The notes beneath the pieces are model-generated. The model saw nothing but the letters and a program-made list of their open reading frames with translations, did no database searches and was not told the DNA's origin. A program made the translations under genes and the position numbers. From Augochlora pura (lineage: Eukaryota > Arthropoda > Insecta > Hymenoptera > Halictidae), in the NCBI RefSeq assembly GCF_028453695.1, contig NC_135777.1, forward strand, positions 19,581,714 to 19,645,713: a DNA stretch of 64,000 nucleotides, given 5' to 3'. Positions 1-11,844 of the stretch are shown here, piece by piece. The number at the start of each line of letters is the position of its first letter. The stretch's first letter is position 1.

Positions 1-750
1 TACTTGTTATTGCTGGTATTACAACCCGCTAAAACTTGAATAAATCGACGGATTCGAGCAGATGCTTCTCTCTTTCGTCTCGCAAATAATTCATATCGAT
101 TTTACCAATACTGTTTTACTGTCGTGTAATAGCTTGGCTATTTGTAAAATTATGTGGATACTGAAAATTTTATTGAAACAACTTGTAGTCAAGTTACTAA
201 AAGACGTAAAAAGTACGTTTCTCTTTTCGTCATTCCGATAGCAAAATTAAAAACAAAATACTTTGGCCACTGTACAGTAAATTAATCTCTCTGTAAACTT
301 TGTTCCAGTTTGAGAAAAACGCGTTATCGCGCTTCGAATGGTGTTCGAGTACTTTCTGGCAGGGGTGGTACATGCGCGGCGACGATAATGTAGAGCGTCG
401 TAAAATCGAAGGGAAAAAATGAGCGCGTCGATCGGGAACGGAATAATCTTGAGCGTTTAGCAAACACCGTGAAACGATTCGCGATTTCCACGAAGAAACC
501 GGAGGATCCGGCGAGGCCGGGGCACGCTGCCCGGGTACCTGCGCCGCGTCTCTCCGTTAAGTTACAACGACTGGCGCTTAACCCCTGACACGAGGTACAA
601 TGGCTGGACGGGACTCCATAATTGTTATTTTAATAAGCTAATTTTCGCGGCGCTCGAGCGGAGCAAAGCGCGTGAGCGTGGAGGGAAGAGGTTCGACGCG
701 CGGCCCAAGGGGGAGAGACGAGCGCGTCGGGACCGGCCGAGGCGAGGGAG

Positions 751-790
751 GGACGGGAGGGAACGGGAGGGAACGGGAGGGAGAGGGATG
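751..790. repeat. 10-bp minisatellite, GAACGGGAGG unit
   Basis: About three and a half near-perfect copies of a 10-base unit (GGACGGGAGG, then GAACGGGAGG twice, then a decayed copy). Purine-rich on the plus strand and set in a GC-rich block. No gene is associated. Confidence 0.85.
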
Positions 791-3700
791 AGAAGGTGCA
801 CCAGGTATGGCCCCATCGACGGCCACGTCGGACGTGCCGAGATTAACGGCTGTACTTCCGAGGGTCCCGACGATTTACCCGTAATAAACGTAGCCACGCT
901 TCTTGCGCCGCGATTCGTCCTTCTTCGTGCCCTTTTCCGCGAAACTCTCTCGCCCTTTCCTTCTCCGTACGCGTGTCGCTCCCCTCGGCCGGCGCTGGCC
1001 AGTTCACGGCTCAAATGTTTATTGCTCGGACAATGCGCGCAGTGTCTTTCGCTCGATGGCCGCGCAGTTTTTCCAGCGGGATTTTTATCGGCGACTCGCT
1101 TCAACGGAACCAACTTCGCTTAAATCTCTGACTCGTACGATGTGGTCGCGAATTATCGTGTCGCGCTTCGCGTTAACCCCTTGAGCGAAAACGACGGGTC
1201 TCGGCTTCGAGCACTTTCTGTGTCAAACTCGAATTTCATGGGCGATGGCCGCGGCGTATTAAAACGTTTAAATACCATATACATCTAGCTTTTAAAAAAG
1301 GAAATTATTATGATTTTTATGCATTTTCTTATGTTTTTTATCCACCTAAAATTGTGTTAATATTGCCGTGATGAATTGTTGGAAAATAAACAGTACTAAA
1401 AAAAGAATTTAAGTAATTTGTAAATTTTGTTGAGAATAATCTCAATTACGTCAAGAATGTTTTCCCTCAGATATTTTTCGATTTTTATTCAATATCACAA
1501 TTACCTTATTAACCTGCTCTGTCACAAATTAAATAGATTCACATTTACATAATTATTCTAAACTATGAAAAATATATTCCTCGGTAAACTGATTTAATAA
1601 AATGAATATTCTCGATGTTACTTGCGTCCTTAAAAAATCAATTCCACAATGTCGCGTTGAATTTTGATAAATTCGAAATGGAGGTCACCCAAAACGTGGA
1701 TTCAGAGCAAAGAAGTCAGCCGCGAGTTTCAATGAACGTCAGCGTTAGTATAGTTATCGGGCACGAGAATAGTGCTTCTCACTGAATTATTGATCTCCTC
1801 AGTCAACGTGTAAATTGATGGAACACTGACAGGCCTTCCAGTTTCGACGTTACACGCGGCAAGAGTCTAATGGTAGTCGGGGCATACCAGACGTTTAATA
1901 CATGGGAACAGAGAGCTAAGGCGGCTGAAAAAGTGTTTGTGCTGTCAGTGTACCCGCGCACGCGTTGTATGCGTGCGATTTCTTGTTCGGCGGAGTTCAA
2001 TTTCTTAACACAACCTGACCCGGCCAGCGCCGCGCAAGAACATAAACATAGATTTCCCGTAGGGAGATATCCGTTTGGATCCTCCTCACCCAATCGGCCG
2101 GGCACGACATTTATCTCGTTACAAAACGTCCCATCTCGCCGGTGCGCTCGGAAGATCGATAGGGTTTTCTGGCTTTATCAGACGCGCTTGGAAATCCATA
2201 ATGCCGCCTTCCGCGCGACCTATCCCTGGGTACCGTACTTTTCAATCATTGCGAAATGTGAAAGGACTTCGGTCGCAGCTTTATATGGTTTTCTTAGCCT
2301 CTTATTATCTGCCACGGGGAAGGTTCTATTGTCAAACCCGGTTCGGACAGGAGGTTAAATAATGTCACAGCTTATATGGCAACGGGATCCGCGAACCCCT
2401 CCGTTCCACGGTGACCTCTCGAAGATCGGATCTCCGCATACTTGAATCTATCCCGTTTCGTGTTCGCCGGAAAATAACAATAACGCCAATAAGAGCGACG
2501 ATAGTCGTTCTCCTCGGGCAGTATGTTGCCTTTTACCGAGCTCCATGCGAGGATGCTTGTTTCGATCGATCGTTTAAAAGTGTAAACTGTTTTTCCATGC
2601 GGGGACGAATCTCCGAAACAGTTCGTAAGAAAAGGGGGATTAATTCGAAGGTACCATTGACTCTCCATCTGCAGCGCTGAAGACAAAAAAGTGTCACTTT
2701 TTCAAACATAAAATATAGATAAACCATCCAAAAAAAAAAAGAACGAATAACACTGTAGACGGTAACGTCGTCACGTCACCAAACCAATTCTAATCCCGCC
2801 TATTCTCTAGACCGTGGACGACCACTGCGATTTAAGCGTTCCCCTCGCGGTGATAAACGACGTCCAATCAACGTCGAAGGCGTCATCGTTATCGAGCGTT
2901 CATCAAGGGGCAGGGACCGGGGATAGGGGAGCGGTGCCAATTAATACGATCAAGATGAATCGCGATGAATTTATCGTGGATAAGACGCGGCTCCCCTGCA
3001 AGAATCAACAGGGACGCGCGCGTGTTGGAGCGCGCAGGCCGAGCGCGTAGCATGAGTTTCAGCGGGAGGACGTTCACTCGCATTAACGGCTTATGGGATT
3101 CCTGCGTAACTTATTTACGATGAACAAAAAAAAATCGAGGCTCCCCCGTCCGCCTATAATATACGCTCAAATCCGCTATTCTTCAATTACCGCTCGTCTG
3201 CTTTCTATATACAGTATGTTCCCGCGGTTTTATCGTTCCGTCCCTTTCGCGTTCTCTTCGCCGATGCCCGCTCCCCCCTCTCTCCCTACCACCCCACTCT
3301 TATTCCCTCTTTTATCCCGGCCGTCGCTCTTCTTCCTCCCCGTGTAACCCTTTTCTTCCTCGAAGTACCGTGCGGCTCGTTGTGGATGCGTGCGCGTCTA
3401 TCTATCTCCCCGTTCCGAGCCGCGCGCGGCTTGCGTGGACCTCATGGACTCGCGCGAGCGCGTACGGCACGGGTTACCACGGTCGGGTCAGAGGTCGGGT
3501 GCCGTATAAGGGGAAGAAAAAAAGGGCCAGAGGTGGATGGGCGTGGCTCGTATTTGAAGTAGAATCGACCCTCCACCTTCTAAACCCTTCGACGGCGACC
3601 CTTCAGATTCGTGGAATACGTCATACGGAGTCCAACGACGCCGGCACGGAACCAGCGTATCCGCCATTTCCGTGTCTTCGCCGCGGTCGTTGCTAATTAA

Positions 3701-4804
3701 TTTAACCGCTAATCGGGTCCGGAAATTTTTGTTCCCATGGCGGCGATAATTTAGTTGGAGGGTATTAGGAGATTCATTTAGAGAGGCATTGAAATTCTCG
3801 ATAAAAAATAGGAGGCGTGTTTTTGTAAATTGTTTTGAGAAATTAGGGAAAAGTATCGACGATTGAAAAGTATCTCTAGGGAAAGTAAAACATCGTTTTT
3901 AACAATTAGAATTACACGTGGTGTAAATGCGTAAAAATCTAAGGTATTCTTATAGACATAGCTGGTGTACTAGAATAATTATTAATAATTGGATGGTGGT
4001 TCTTTATGTGAAATGGAAACTGTTCACAAGAATTGCAACAATTCTTAATTATATATCTTAGTTAACAATATATAAATAATCTTCTTATAATTTTTATACA
4101 GCATCAAATTTCACCAACCTATCTACGTACACATTAATAAATTCATCAAGCTACATATACATCGCCGACCTAATAAATGCAGAAAGCCGTCCGCTGACAA
4201 CTCTCTCACAGATTGTATAAATCGGAATTCTGTTTATCTCGCGTTGGATCTTCAGTCGCACCGTTGAAATTCCGATATCCCCGTGTGAAAAGGCAGACCC
4301 AACAATTTCCGCCGCGTTCTGCAACTAGTTTGCGCGAAGACCTGTTTGTCGGGCAGCCATTATGTTTCTTAAAATGTCGCCGCCCCGTGAGAGCAATTCG
4401 CACTCGAAGATCGTCGCGGGTCCTCGTTGCTTTAATATCTCATATTTAGCTAAAGAAACCGGCGCTGCTTGCCAGAGACGGGTACAATGTGGCGGCAGCC
4501 GTCGACTACATTGTCCAGAAATAAATTCCAGAACCCCGTGCCCCGCGGCAGATCGGGCCGTGTACCCGTGGTCCGACGTCGATGTTCCACGGCGAGAACA
4601 AAACCGTTAAACACGCGACACAGTCGAACACCCATGAAAATGCATGCGCTGTCGGTCTTCAATCGCGTTGACAAGATCGTCCGCGGTAACGATCGACAAT
4701 TATCGAGTGCCTGGCGCGGCTGGGATACCTCGAATACCTAGGCGACTTCTTTGGCGACGGGGTCGCGCCGACGTACAAATCAAACGGAGGATATCTCGTG
4801 GAAC

Positions 4805-4826
4805 CAAGCGAGAGAGGGACAGAGAT

Positions 4827-4873
<47 letters not shown>

Positions 4874-4920
4874 AGAGAGAGATAGAGAGAAGAGGGAGAG
4901 AGCAAAGGAAGAGAGAAGGG
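4805..4920. repeat. (AG)n microsatellite with purine-rich flanks
   Basis: A nearly pure AG dinucleotide run (about 4830-4869) lies inside a longer purine-only stretch with GAA and GATAGA interruptions. It creates long artificial Arg/Glu and Leu/Ser open frames on the two strands, which I do not regard as genes. Confidence 0.95.
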
Positions 4921-5104
4921 CGCAGAAGAAAGATGATCGGGACGAATCGATCGTTCGAAAACAATTAAGGGACATTTCCGACGGGATACCAGGTCGAAGG
5001 GACTATTCATCGCCTCTTTCTTCTGGCTGGCAGCTGAACCGAGACGCGACGCGCGCCTGACGAGCGTCGCTAATTTAATAAAAGCATCTCGACCGTCGGA
5101 GGAA

Positions 5105-5139
5105 GGGGGAGGGAGGAGGGGCGACGGGGGCGAAGGGGG
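5105..5139 (+). other. G-rich run, possible G-quadruplex
   Basis: G tracts of 5, 3, 2, 4, 5 and 5 bases are separated by short A, CGAC and CGAA spacers. This fits the general pattern for an intramolecular G-quadruplex on the plus strand. Formation is inferred, not shown. Confidence 0.5.
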
Positions 5140-5557
5140 ACAGCAGGAAGAGCGCCCCGATTGTATCGATGACCAATTTAGATACGAATTTCGATCCGAG
5201 CCGTAGATCCGAACGCGCCGGGCCAATCGGCTCGATCTGACACGCGGTTCACGGAACGAAAGTTCGTGCGCCGGCCATTACGCCCGGTCACGTCGCCCAT
5301 CGGCGCAGCCGCGCGCGGCCGTGTCCACGGTAAAAACTTCGGCAATTAATTTCGCCGGAAAAACGTTTATATCTTGTCCCGCCGCGCGGCCACGAGAAAA
5401 CTACGAATTGGTGGGTGGAATTCCGATACTTCCTCCGCTCGTTACGATGATTCCTCGCAGCCGGCTTCCCTCGATGATGTCGGCAATTAAAGTCTTATAC
5501 CCTCCATTAATCTGCATAGAGAAGTGGATAGGCGAACGGGACGAGCGAGCAGACGGC

Positions 5558-5617
5558 GGAGAAAGAAAGAGAGAAAAGAGAGAGAGAGAGAGAGGGAGAG
5601 AGAGAGAGGGAGAGGGA
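5558..5617. repeat. (GA)n microsatellite
   Basis: GAAA and GAGA repeats merge into a GA dinucleotide run with GGGAG interruptions. It lies about 0.7 kb from the AG tract at 4.85 kb in the same orientation. Confidence 0.95.
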
Positions 5618-7027
5618 GCTCCGCGGGGGTTTCGCGACCTCATCCTCCGCGAGTGACACGCAGGAGAGGTAGAAAAAGGGAAAACACGAAACTGCTGTCA
5701 CCGAGGGATCACCGCGGGTGGGATGACCATTACCGTCTTCGAGATTCCCGGAGGAGAGATCCACCGATTTCCGACGAAATGTCTCCGCGGCTCTTCTTCC
5801 GCGTTAAATCATAGTTTAGGTACGGGCTTCTTGTTGGGTACCGTTCCGCGGGGGTGTGGCGTTTAATTACTGACCACGGCGTTCGGCCAGCGGCTTAATG
5901 GCCATTTGGAGGATGGAACCGACTATTTCGGTTAATTGAATGCGTGATTAGATCTGCAGAAATGGTTCTTCTTTAGCCGCGGCACTTATCGTACTTCTGG
6001 CCGGTATTGCCGGTGCCTCTTTCGTTGATTTAAATAGCCTCCCAATTAACCAATCATTTAATCAATATTTCTCGTTCCAGCGTCTCTCCGATTTTGAGAA
6101 AGTCCAGCTGGAATCTTTATGGAAATATAGTTTAAAGTATAAAGTGGAATGTATGGATGGTTCGAGTCCAGCTTTCTTTGGAAATTAGTTACGCATTGCA
6201 AACGTATCCTTATCGTAGGATTTTTTTATCAATAAATCCGCATAGTTGATTCCTTTTTCAATAAATGATAGACAAGCAGCAGGGAATGACTAAACGAAAT
6301 GATAGAATTGAAAAGAAAAAGAGAAAGAAAATAATTGAATAAAAATATCAATTTCTCTTTTATTTAATTAAAGTAGAAACTGTGCTATGCAATATTAGTG
6401 GAATCGTTCCCTTCTTGCAGCCAATTTCCAAAATTCTCATTTATCTTCATTTTAAAGTTAATGGACATACACTGATTGGATTTCGTCCATATATACTATA
6501 AAATAACTAATCGCTTCTGTTCTCACGTGAATTATTTTCAGGCGCGACCGCAGGCGGTGCCGCCATCTTGGAGGAGCAACATCGAGCTGCCATGACGCGC
6601 CGGATTTCAGTAATCTATCCGGCAGACGAATATTTCAGACTTTCTTTTCGCAGGGGAAACAGATTTAATTTCTCGGCCTGGCTAACCGCGCGCGGACTTA
6701 ATTGAGAGTCCGCGGCCGGCGTATAAATAATTCAACGGCCGCGAAGTGATTCATTCCGTTGCGCGTACAGTTGTCCCGGGGTTTTTAACACTCTCTAGAA
6801 AGTCAGAATATCGAGGCAATCGCCATTACATTTCCTTCGTCACGTACTTGACAAGGTAATGGTGCACAGGGATTAACTAACACCTAACGGCCGGGACACT
6901 TACCGCGCGGCAACGACAGATAAATTAGCGATGCTCGCATTGTGGATGGGGTAATAGACGTCGCGGCGCTGACATTTAAACCACGACAGTGCAACCCGAC
7001 TCTCTGTTGTAATACTTCGGCGAGGCG

Positions 7028-7055
7028 GGCGCGCGCGCGCGCGAGCGAGCGAGCG
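7028..7055. repeat. (GC)n followed by (GAGC)n
   Basis: An alternating GC run of about 14 bases passes into three GAGC tetranucleotides. Alternating CG purine-pyrimidine DNA can adopt Z-form; that is general knowledge and not tested here. Confidence 0.85.
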
Positions 7056-7944
7056 GTTCGACGGACGGGCGACGCGCGGCCGTTAGCGGTACCATTTTCC
7101 GCTTTTCTGCGGCACAATGGGGCCCGGTACGCCGCAGACAATGCCGGCCGGGCTCGTCGGAAACATAAAAGGAAATCGACGGACCTCCTGAGCGACGCGT
7201 CAATTCATACGCGAATTTCCATGCGAGACTTGTCTAATTGCCGAGCGTGAACAATCGATTCGTATATCCGCGAGCGTCCCCGCGCGATAAGATTGATTTA
7301 TTATCCGCGAATTAATTAGACGGCGAGCGGGAAACAGGGACAGAGGCGGGTTCGATCGCCGATAGAGAGGTGGCGAAGGTGCGCGGCGTAGCCGAGCGCG
7401 CGATGGTATACGCGCGGCCATTATCGATCTTCATCCCCTCGGTGAAGTTCGCAAATTGCTGACCACGCGGCCAGATAACTTCAATTTTCCGCGTATCGGG
7501 ACGCGATCGACGGCCTCTTCCGCGGCTGGATGCCGGCGCCGCTGACGAACGTCGCGGTAACGCGGCGAGCAGGTGCAAAGTGTGGGCGATCGGCTCGAGG
7601 AAGAGAGTATAAAACCGGCGAGAGGATCGGGACGCGCGCGATCGGATAATCGCGTAAATCGTAGGATGGTCTTTTCCGCGGTTCATGCAGATGGGTACCG
7701 TCCAACAATTTATCAGAATCGATTGCCAAACTCGGGGAGACCGGTGGGACCCGATCGGCGGGGAGGGAAATTATCGGCGATTAGAAACTAGTGTGTTAAC
7801 GACGAGGCGAGCCCGGAGTGAAAGGAAATCGAACGCGGTCTCATTAACGTGCAGCTTTTTGTTTTATGCGATCGTGATTCGAGACGTTACGAAATAATCA
7901 AGGCGTCCTTAATCTGAGATCAACCGTGGGCGCATCGAACTCAC

Positions 7945-8247
7945 CGATGGAATATCATTACGATCGAAGAGATTCCCTCTTCCGATTTCGCTCGGCCGCG
8001 CGCAATGGGACCGAGCGCAATTTGCGCGAGCGAGACGGTCGGCTAATGATAGGTCGGGCAAAAATATGTTATAGACGATAGTTCCAGGATAACGTAATGA
8101 GGAGACCGTGGTCAAGTTGGAGGATTTCGCGGTCGTCCCGCCGCGACCCTCCAGGAATGCTCGAGTTGCATCAGAGGAGGAAAGCCCTTGGGAAAGCCCG
8201 TGCACACCTTTTAAAGGTATCTGCCTTTGGAACACACCGAACGGCAA
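7945..8247 (-). CDS. Candidate exon, minus strand, unknown product
   Basis: The minus-strand open frame starts at an ATG ending at 8247 (MPFGVFQRQIPLKGV...) and runs 101 codons to ...RNDIPS at 7945. There the DNA reads TCG|GTGAGT, a good splice donor. If the donor is used, this is one exon in phase 0. The frame continues only 12 codons past the donor, to a stop at 7909. Composition is mixed and not low-complexity, and I see no known domain. There is no proven promoter, acceptor or homologue. It may be a chance open frame in GC-rich DNA with a chance donor. Confidence 0.2.
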
Positions 8248-9044
8248 TCGAGCGGCCGGATAAAAGTTCCTTTAACCTTTTCCAAGCGTATACTTTAATA
8301 TTAATAGATCAGTTAAGAGAACCGTTCGCGGTCCCTTTCCATTATGGGCTCGCAGACAGTACGATAACATCGTGTTACCACTTTGCCCAATTGAGAATGT
8401 TGCGATCATATTTCGCGACCTGCGAGCCGATTTACTTGGATAATCAGAAACTAGGGTTTTAAGCAGCGACCGGTGAGAGAGGGCCGTGGTAATCAAAATT
8501 TAAAACGAATTATATATTAAAGACTGCTTTATACATCAGAACCATCAAACTATTCTATTTCGTAATATAAGAACGATTAATTTTATATTGATTTATGCAA
8601 TAAATTAAATTTTTCCTATTTCTCCTCGTTATTCTCATTTGTTATTATTAAGCTATGCATTTGATAAATTTATGGCAAAAATGGGCAATTGTAATACGGA
8701 ATAATGAAGAAATTTAAATTTAAAAATCTCATTAGACTATCTTCAACTTGTTAAAACGATCTAAAAGAAAAATATACAATGGACGAGCTTATCTTTTATT
8801 TTCCATAAAAATCCGCCATATAATTATTATATATTTACAGCAGATTCAGACGTTGCGTTGGTCTAAACTTGCATTGATGTATTATATACAATAGAATAAG
8901 TATCTTCCACTCACGTAACATGAACTTACAGTTCCACGGGGATGCGGCGAACGGTGCTACGAAACAAAAGAAATTTTACATATCGAGTACAAAGCAGCAT
9001 CGTCACCTGTCCGCGATGAATCGATACACCCTCGCCCGTTACAG

Positions 9045-9160
9045 GACAAAGAAAACAATGGATCAATGTATCGCGAGGTTTTCCGGCATCGTCGCGGCGA
9101 AACTATGCTCGCGGACGACGAGGCGTGTACGCTTGTTACCTGTTTTCCCCGCGGAGACAG
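9045..9160 (+). CDS. Candidate 5' coding exon with strong donor
   Basis: An acceptor-like CCCGTTACAG ends at 9044. An ATG at 9058 sits in a favourable context (AAAACAATGG). The frame runs 34 codons (MDQCIARFSGIVAAKLCSRT...) to GACAG|GTGAGT at 9160/9161, a consensus donor. The peptide is basic with no recognisable domain. Two further consensus-like donors lie 112 and 176 bases downstream, which could mean alternative exon ends. The frame reads through the donor to a stop near 9246. I do not recognise the product, and it could equally be chance. Confidence 0.2.
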
Positions 9161-9535
9161 GTGAGTTACAGTCTGCCTTCCTCGTGTTCGATCTCTCGGC
9201 TGCGTATCCGCGGCACGTCGTCGTCTTTGGTCCCCCGGGCGAATAGGCCGCGCGTATGGGCCTGACCGTCAGGTATGTATCGCCTTGAACGGGCACCCGA
9301 GGCTGACCTCCGACCCCGCGGGTCCCGGGGACGCAGGTGAGGCGCGAATTTTTGAAACGATCTTTTCCCGTTCCCAGTGTACACGCGCGCCGAGAGATAT
9401 CCGTATAGAAACGCTGGAGGACAAGGGGAGGTGAGGCCGGAGGCGGCGTTTGCCGATTGGTCGACGCCGTCCTCTTCGCAGCCAGTGACGAGAATGGAGG
9501 CCATCCTGACCCACTCCCACCGCGCCTAGTTTATT

Positions 9536-9598
9536 CTTACCTTTCCTTACCTTACCTTGCCTTTCCTTTCCTTTCCTTGCCTTTCCATTCCTTTCCAT
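9536..9598. repeat. CCTTT/CCTTAC-type simple repeat
   Basis: Variants of TTACC, TTGCC and TTTCC are repeated about twelve times, forming a pyrimidine-rich tract on the plus strand. On the minus strand it encodes a Lys/Gly/Arg-rich artificial frame. Confidence 0.9.
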
Positions 9599-10308
9599 AA
9601 TCCGCACTGTGTCGCTGCACACTCCCTTCCCCTACCTGGACACCGCGGCGACCACCCCACCGGCCACCTGTGTCGCCGGGAATCTAATCCAGGAACTCCG
9701 GAATCCGAGATACCGATTTTTACGTTTCTCCTTCGCCAAAATTTCGCCTCGACGTTCCGTCCAAACCGGAGGATCGTTTTAAACCAATTTTATTTAACCC
9801 CCTGTCGGTCCCAGATATTCGACGAAGTCGGAAAATGTCTGCTCGTTTTTATTTCTTTCGTAAATTTGATTATTTAGATTTTATTTATTTGATTAGTTCG
9901 ATGTAAATGAAGTGCAGGCAATTGGTAAATGAGTTCTTTCTATTTATAAAAACGAAGAAAATTGTTCGTAAATAGAATAATATTTTTTATCCGATAATCG
10001 TGACTTTCCGAAGCTGGACTGGCAAGGTGTTAAGTAAAAAGTTTGCAATATTAATAAAGCGACAGTGTGCAATTGGAATTGTGGAAATTATAAGGATACT
10101 TGGTTCCATTTCTTTGTTTTGACGCGGGTGATATCAATGCATGGTGAAGCAGCATCGCGTATCTTTTGCGCTTAAAAAGTATATAGAGAATGCAAGTGAC
10201 TTTATTTTCATTATATACAACGAACAGTAGCAAGGTATATTAATCTCATTGTGTATAATCGAATTTTAATAGAACGTTAAAGGAATAAAATTAAATCGAA
10301 CGTTTTGT

Positions 10309-10330
10309 TAGTGATTTCAACGCGTGGTAA
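10309..10330 (+). repeat. 22-bp dispersed motif, copy 1
   Basis: The motif reads TAGTGATTTCAACGCGTGGT followed by AA. It recurs at 63444-63465 with a single mismatch (21 of 22 identical) and, more loosely, at 63485-63506. The flanks of the copies are unrelated, so this is either the trace of a dispersed repeat family or a conserved binding site. Confidence 0.7.
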
Positions 10331-10866
10331 TGCAGCTACGTTAATCGACTTCTGAATTTAACACAGTATATTTAAATAAATTTTCATATCAACTGGTTGT
10401 ATCAATTTTGTTTATTTCACAAATAATTTTGTGATATATTTTACCATCTGTAATACATTTCTGTAATACAAACAACGCACAATAGAATACGAAAACAAAT
10501 ATTGTATATTTAAACAAACTAAGCGCGTACAACGAAAAATAAAACGAAGACGGTTTCGAATCGTTCATTCATGGGAGTTTAATAATTACAGCCGGACAAA
10601 TGATTGTCGCTCGGTTGTGTACACTGGGACCACGGGGAACAATACAAACACCCTCGAGTCCGATTCCCGGGGCCCGGCTCGGGGCCCGACGCCCACGCAC
10701 TCTTCCACCTGCAGCCGGCAATTCTCCGTCGCGATATTAGCGCATAATCCGTGGTCGGATTAAGCGTACTAAAAATTTCTGCCACGCGTCATGTGTGGTC
10801 CGGCATGAACAGATTAGAGCGATCAATCTGCCCCGGTGATCCTACTCCCCCGTTTTCGCAGCCGGC

Positions 10867-10888
10867 CCTCTCTCTCTCTCTCTCTCTC
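10867..10888. repeat. (CT)n microsatellite
   Basis: An uninterrupted CT dinucleotide run of 11 units, followed by a pyrimidine-rich stretch with TCTTCG and TTTCTC interruptions to about 10920. Confidence 0.95.
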
Positions 10889-11393
10889 GTTCTCTCTTCG
10901 TTCTTTCTCTCCCCCAGTCTTTGTTGCTCGTTCATCTCGCAGACTCTTCGAACCGTCCGCTTTCTTCCTCCTCTATTTCCATCGCGTCTTAATGCCTTCT
11001 CCCGCAAACCCTTCATCGGTCTTCGGACCAATCTCGTGGTAACGCGTTCCCTTACGACGCCGCGGTGTCGTAATGCCCCGAGCGCGGCCAGTAATATCTC
11101 TATTAATAATGTAATTGCTGGGCGCCCGCGGAATCGTGCATGCGTGAAACGGCCATTAAGAAGTATACTGCGGAGGATCCCCGACGGATGGTTCGCCTGA
11201 GAGCGTTTACACGGGTCACGGACGGAATTAGTGCGACCCGGGCTGCGGTCGGAACAACGGGTTGAAGATGGTTCGACATGATCTGGAAGATTTCATTATG
11301 GCCGCTCGAAGAGACCGCTTCACCCATGCTTCTTGTTCGCTGGACAAGGTGGACACAGTCGATGCTTTTTTATTAGATTAATTGAACCAGATA

Positions 11394-11638
11394 TTGAACT
11401 CTCTTAGTACCGGCCAAAAGTGTCTGTATCTGAACGAAATGTTTGAAACTCGTTCGACGAAGTTTGATCAAGTTTTGGAAAGAAATTGCAAGAATTTTGA
11501 AAAGCCTGATGAAATGACAAATTCAAGAAGGGAGAAGAAATAAGAAATGAAATTGTTGTTTAATAAAAATATTAAGAAAACTATCTTTTCAGCAATAGCC
11601 AACAACGGTATGTCGTTGTTCGGTACTAAGAGGGTTAA
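11394..11638. mobile_element. TTAA-type MITE-like element (A)
   Basis: Terminal inverted repeats: the left end TTGAACTCTCTTAGTACCG (from 11394) matches the reverse complement of the right end, TTTAACCCTCTTAGTACCG (11621-11639), at 17 of 19 positions. The interior is AT-rich with no coding capacity. The right boundary is TTAA next to GGG, as expected for piggyBac-type elements, which duplicate TTAA and have termini starting CCC. The left TTAA has decayed to TGAA. This is a non-autonomous remnant, and its assignment to piggyBac is inference. Confidence 0.65.
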
Positions 11639-11716
11639 ACTTCGTCCGTGTCTATTTAATAAAGTGCCAGTGTGAAGAATTTCTGTTGAAACTTGTTTTG
11701 CTTCAGATTTTCATTC

Positions 11717-11844
11717 TTAACCCTTTGACTACGGCAGACCTTGATATGCACCAGCCTTATTATTATATGAAAGGAATGGAATTATGATGTGCGCCGAGAA
11801 TGGCAAATTTTTGGAAGCTTACACCACAGTAGTCAAGGGGTTAA
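11717..11844. mobile_element. TTAA-type MITE-like element (B)
   Basis: A compact 128-bp element. The left end TTAACCCTTTGACTACGG (11717-11734) and the reverse complement of the right end, TTAACCCCTTGACTACTG (11827-11844), agree at 16 of 18 positions. Both ends carry an intact TTAA and then CCC, the layout of piggyBac-type target duplication plus inverted repeat. The interior has no open frame. It lies only 78 bp from element A, so the two may be a composite. Confidence 0.75.

Larger units (their letters stand above)
1..8000. other. Non-coding GC/AT mosaic, block 1
   Basis: No recognisable gene. GC- and CpG-rich DNA is interrupted by AT-rich islands at roughly 1260-1680, 3720-4200 and 6040-6540 (limits judged by eye). 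Open frames here are short and show no family I know. The block holds a 10-bp minisatellite near 0.75 kb, two long GA-rich microsatellites near 4.85 and 5.58 kb, a G-rich run near 5.1 kb and a (CG)n run near 7.03 kb. A lone TTAACCCCTT motif at 1173-1182 resembles one end of the TTAA-type elements found elsewhere in the window. The only exon-like segment is on the minus strand and begins just before 8 kb. Confidence 0.6.

Noticed and set aside
4644..5226. Overlapping 100-150 codon open frames rich in Arg/Glu or Leu/Ser
   Set aside because: They are read from the (AG)n microsatellite on the two strands, and their composition comes from the repeat.
5321..5814. Several open frames across the second GA tract
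   Set aside because: Same cause: Arg/Glu and Leu/Ser runs of the microsatellite, with no domain outside it.
6721..6780. TATAAATA with a downstream ACAGTTG as a possible promoter
   Set aside because: Spacing between the TATA-like string and the initiator-like string is too long and no transcript-like frame follows.
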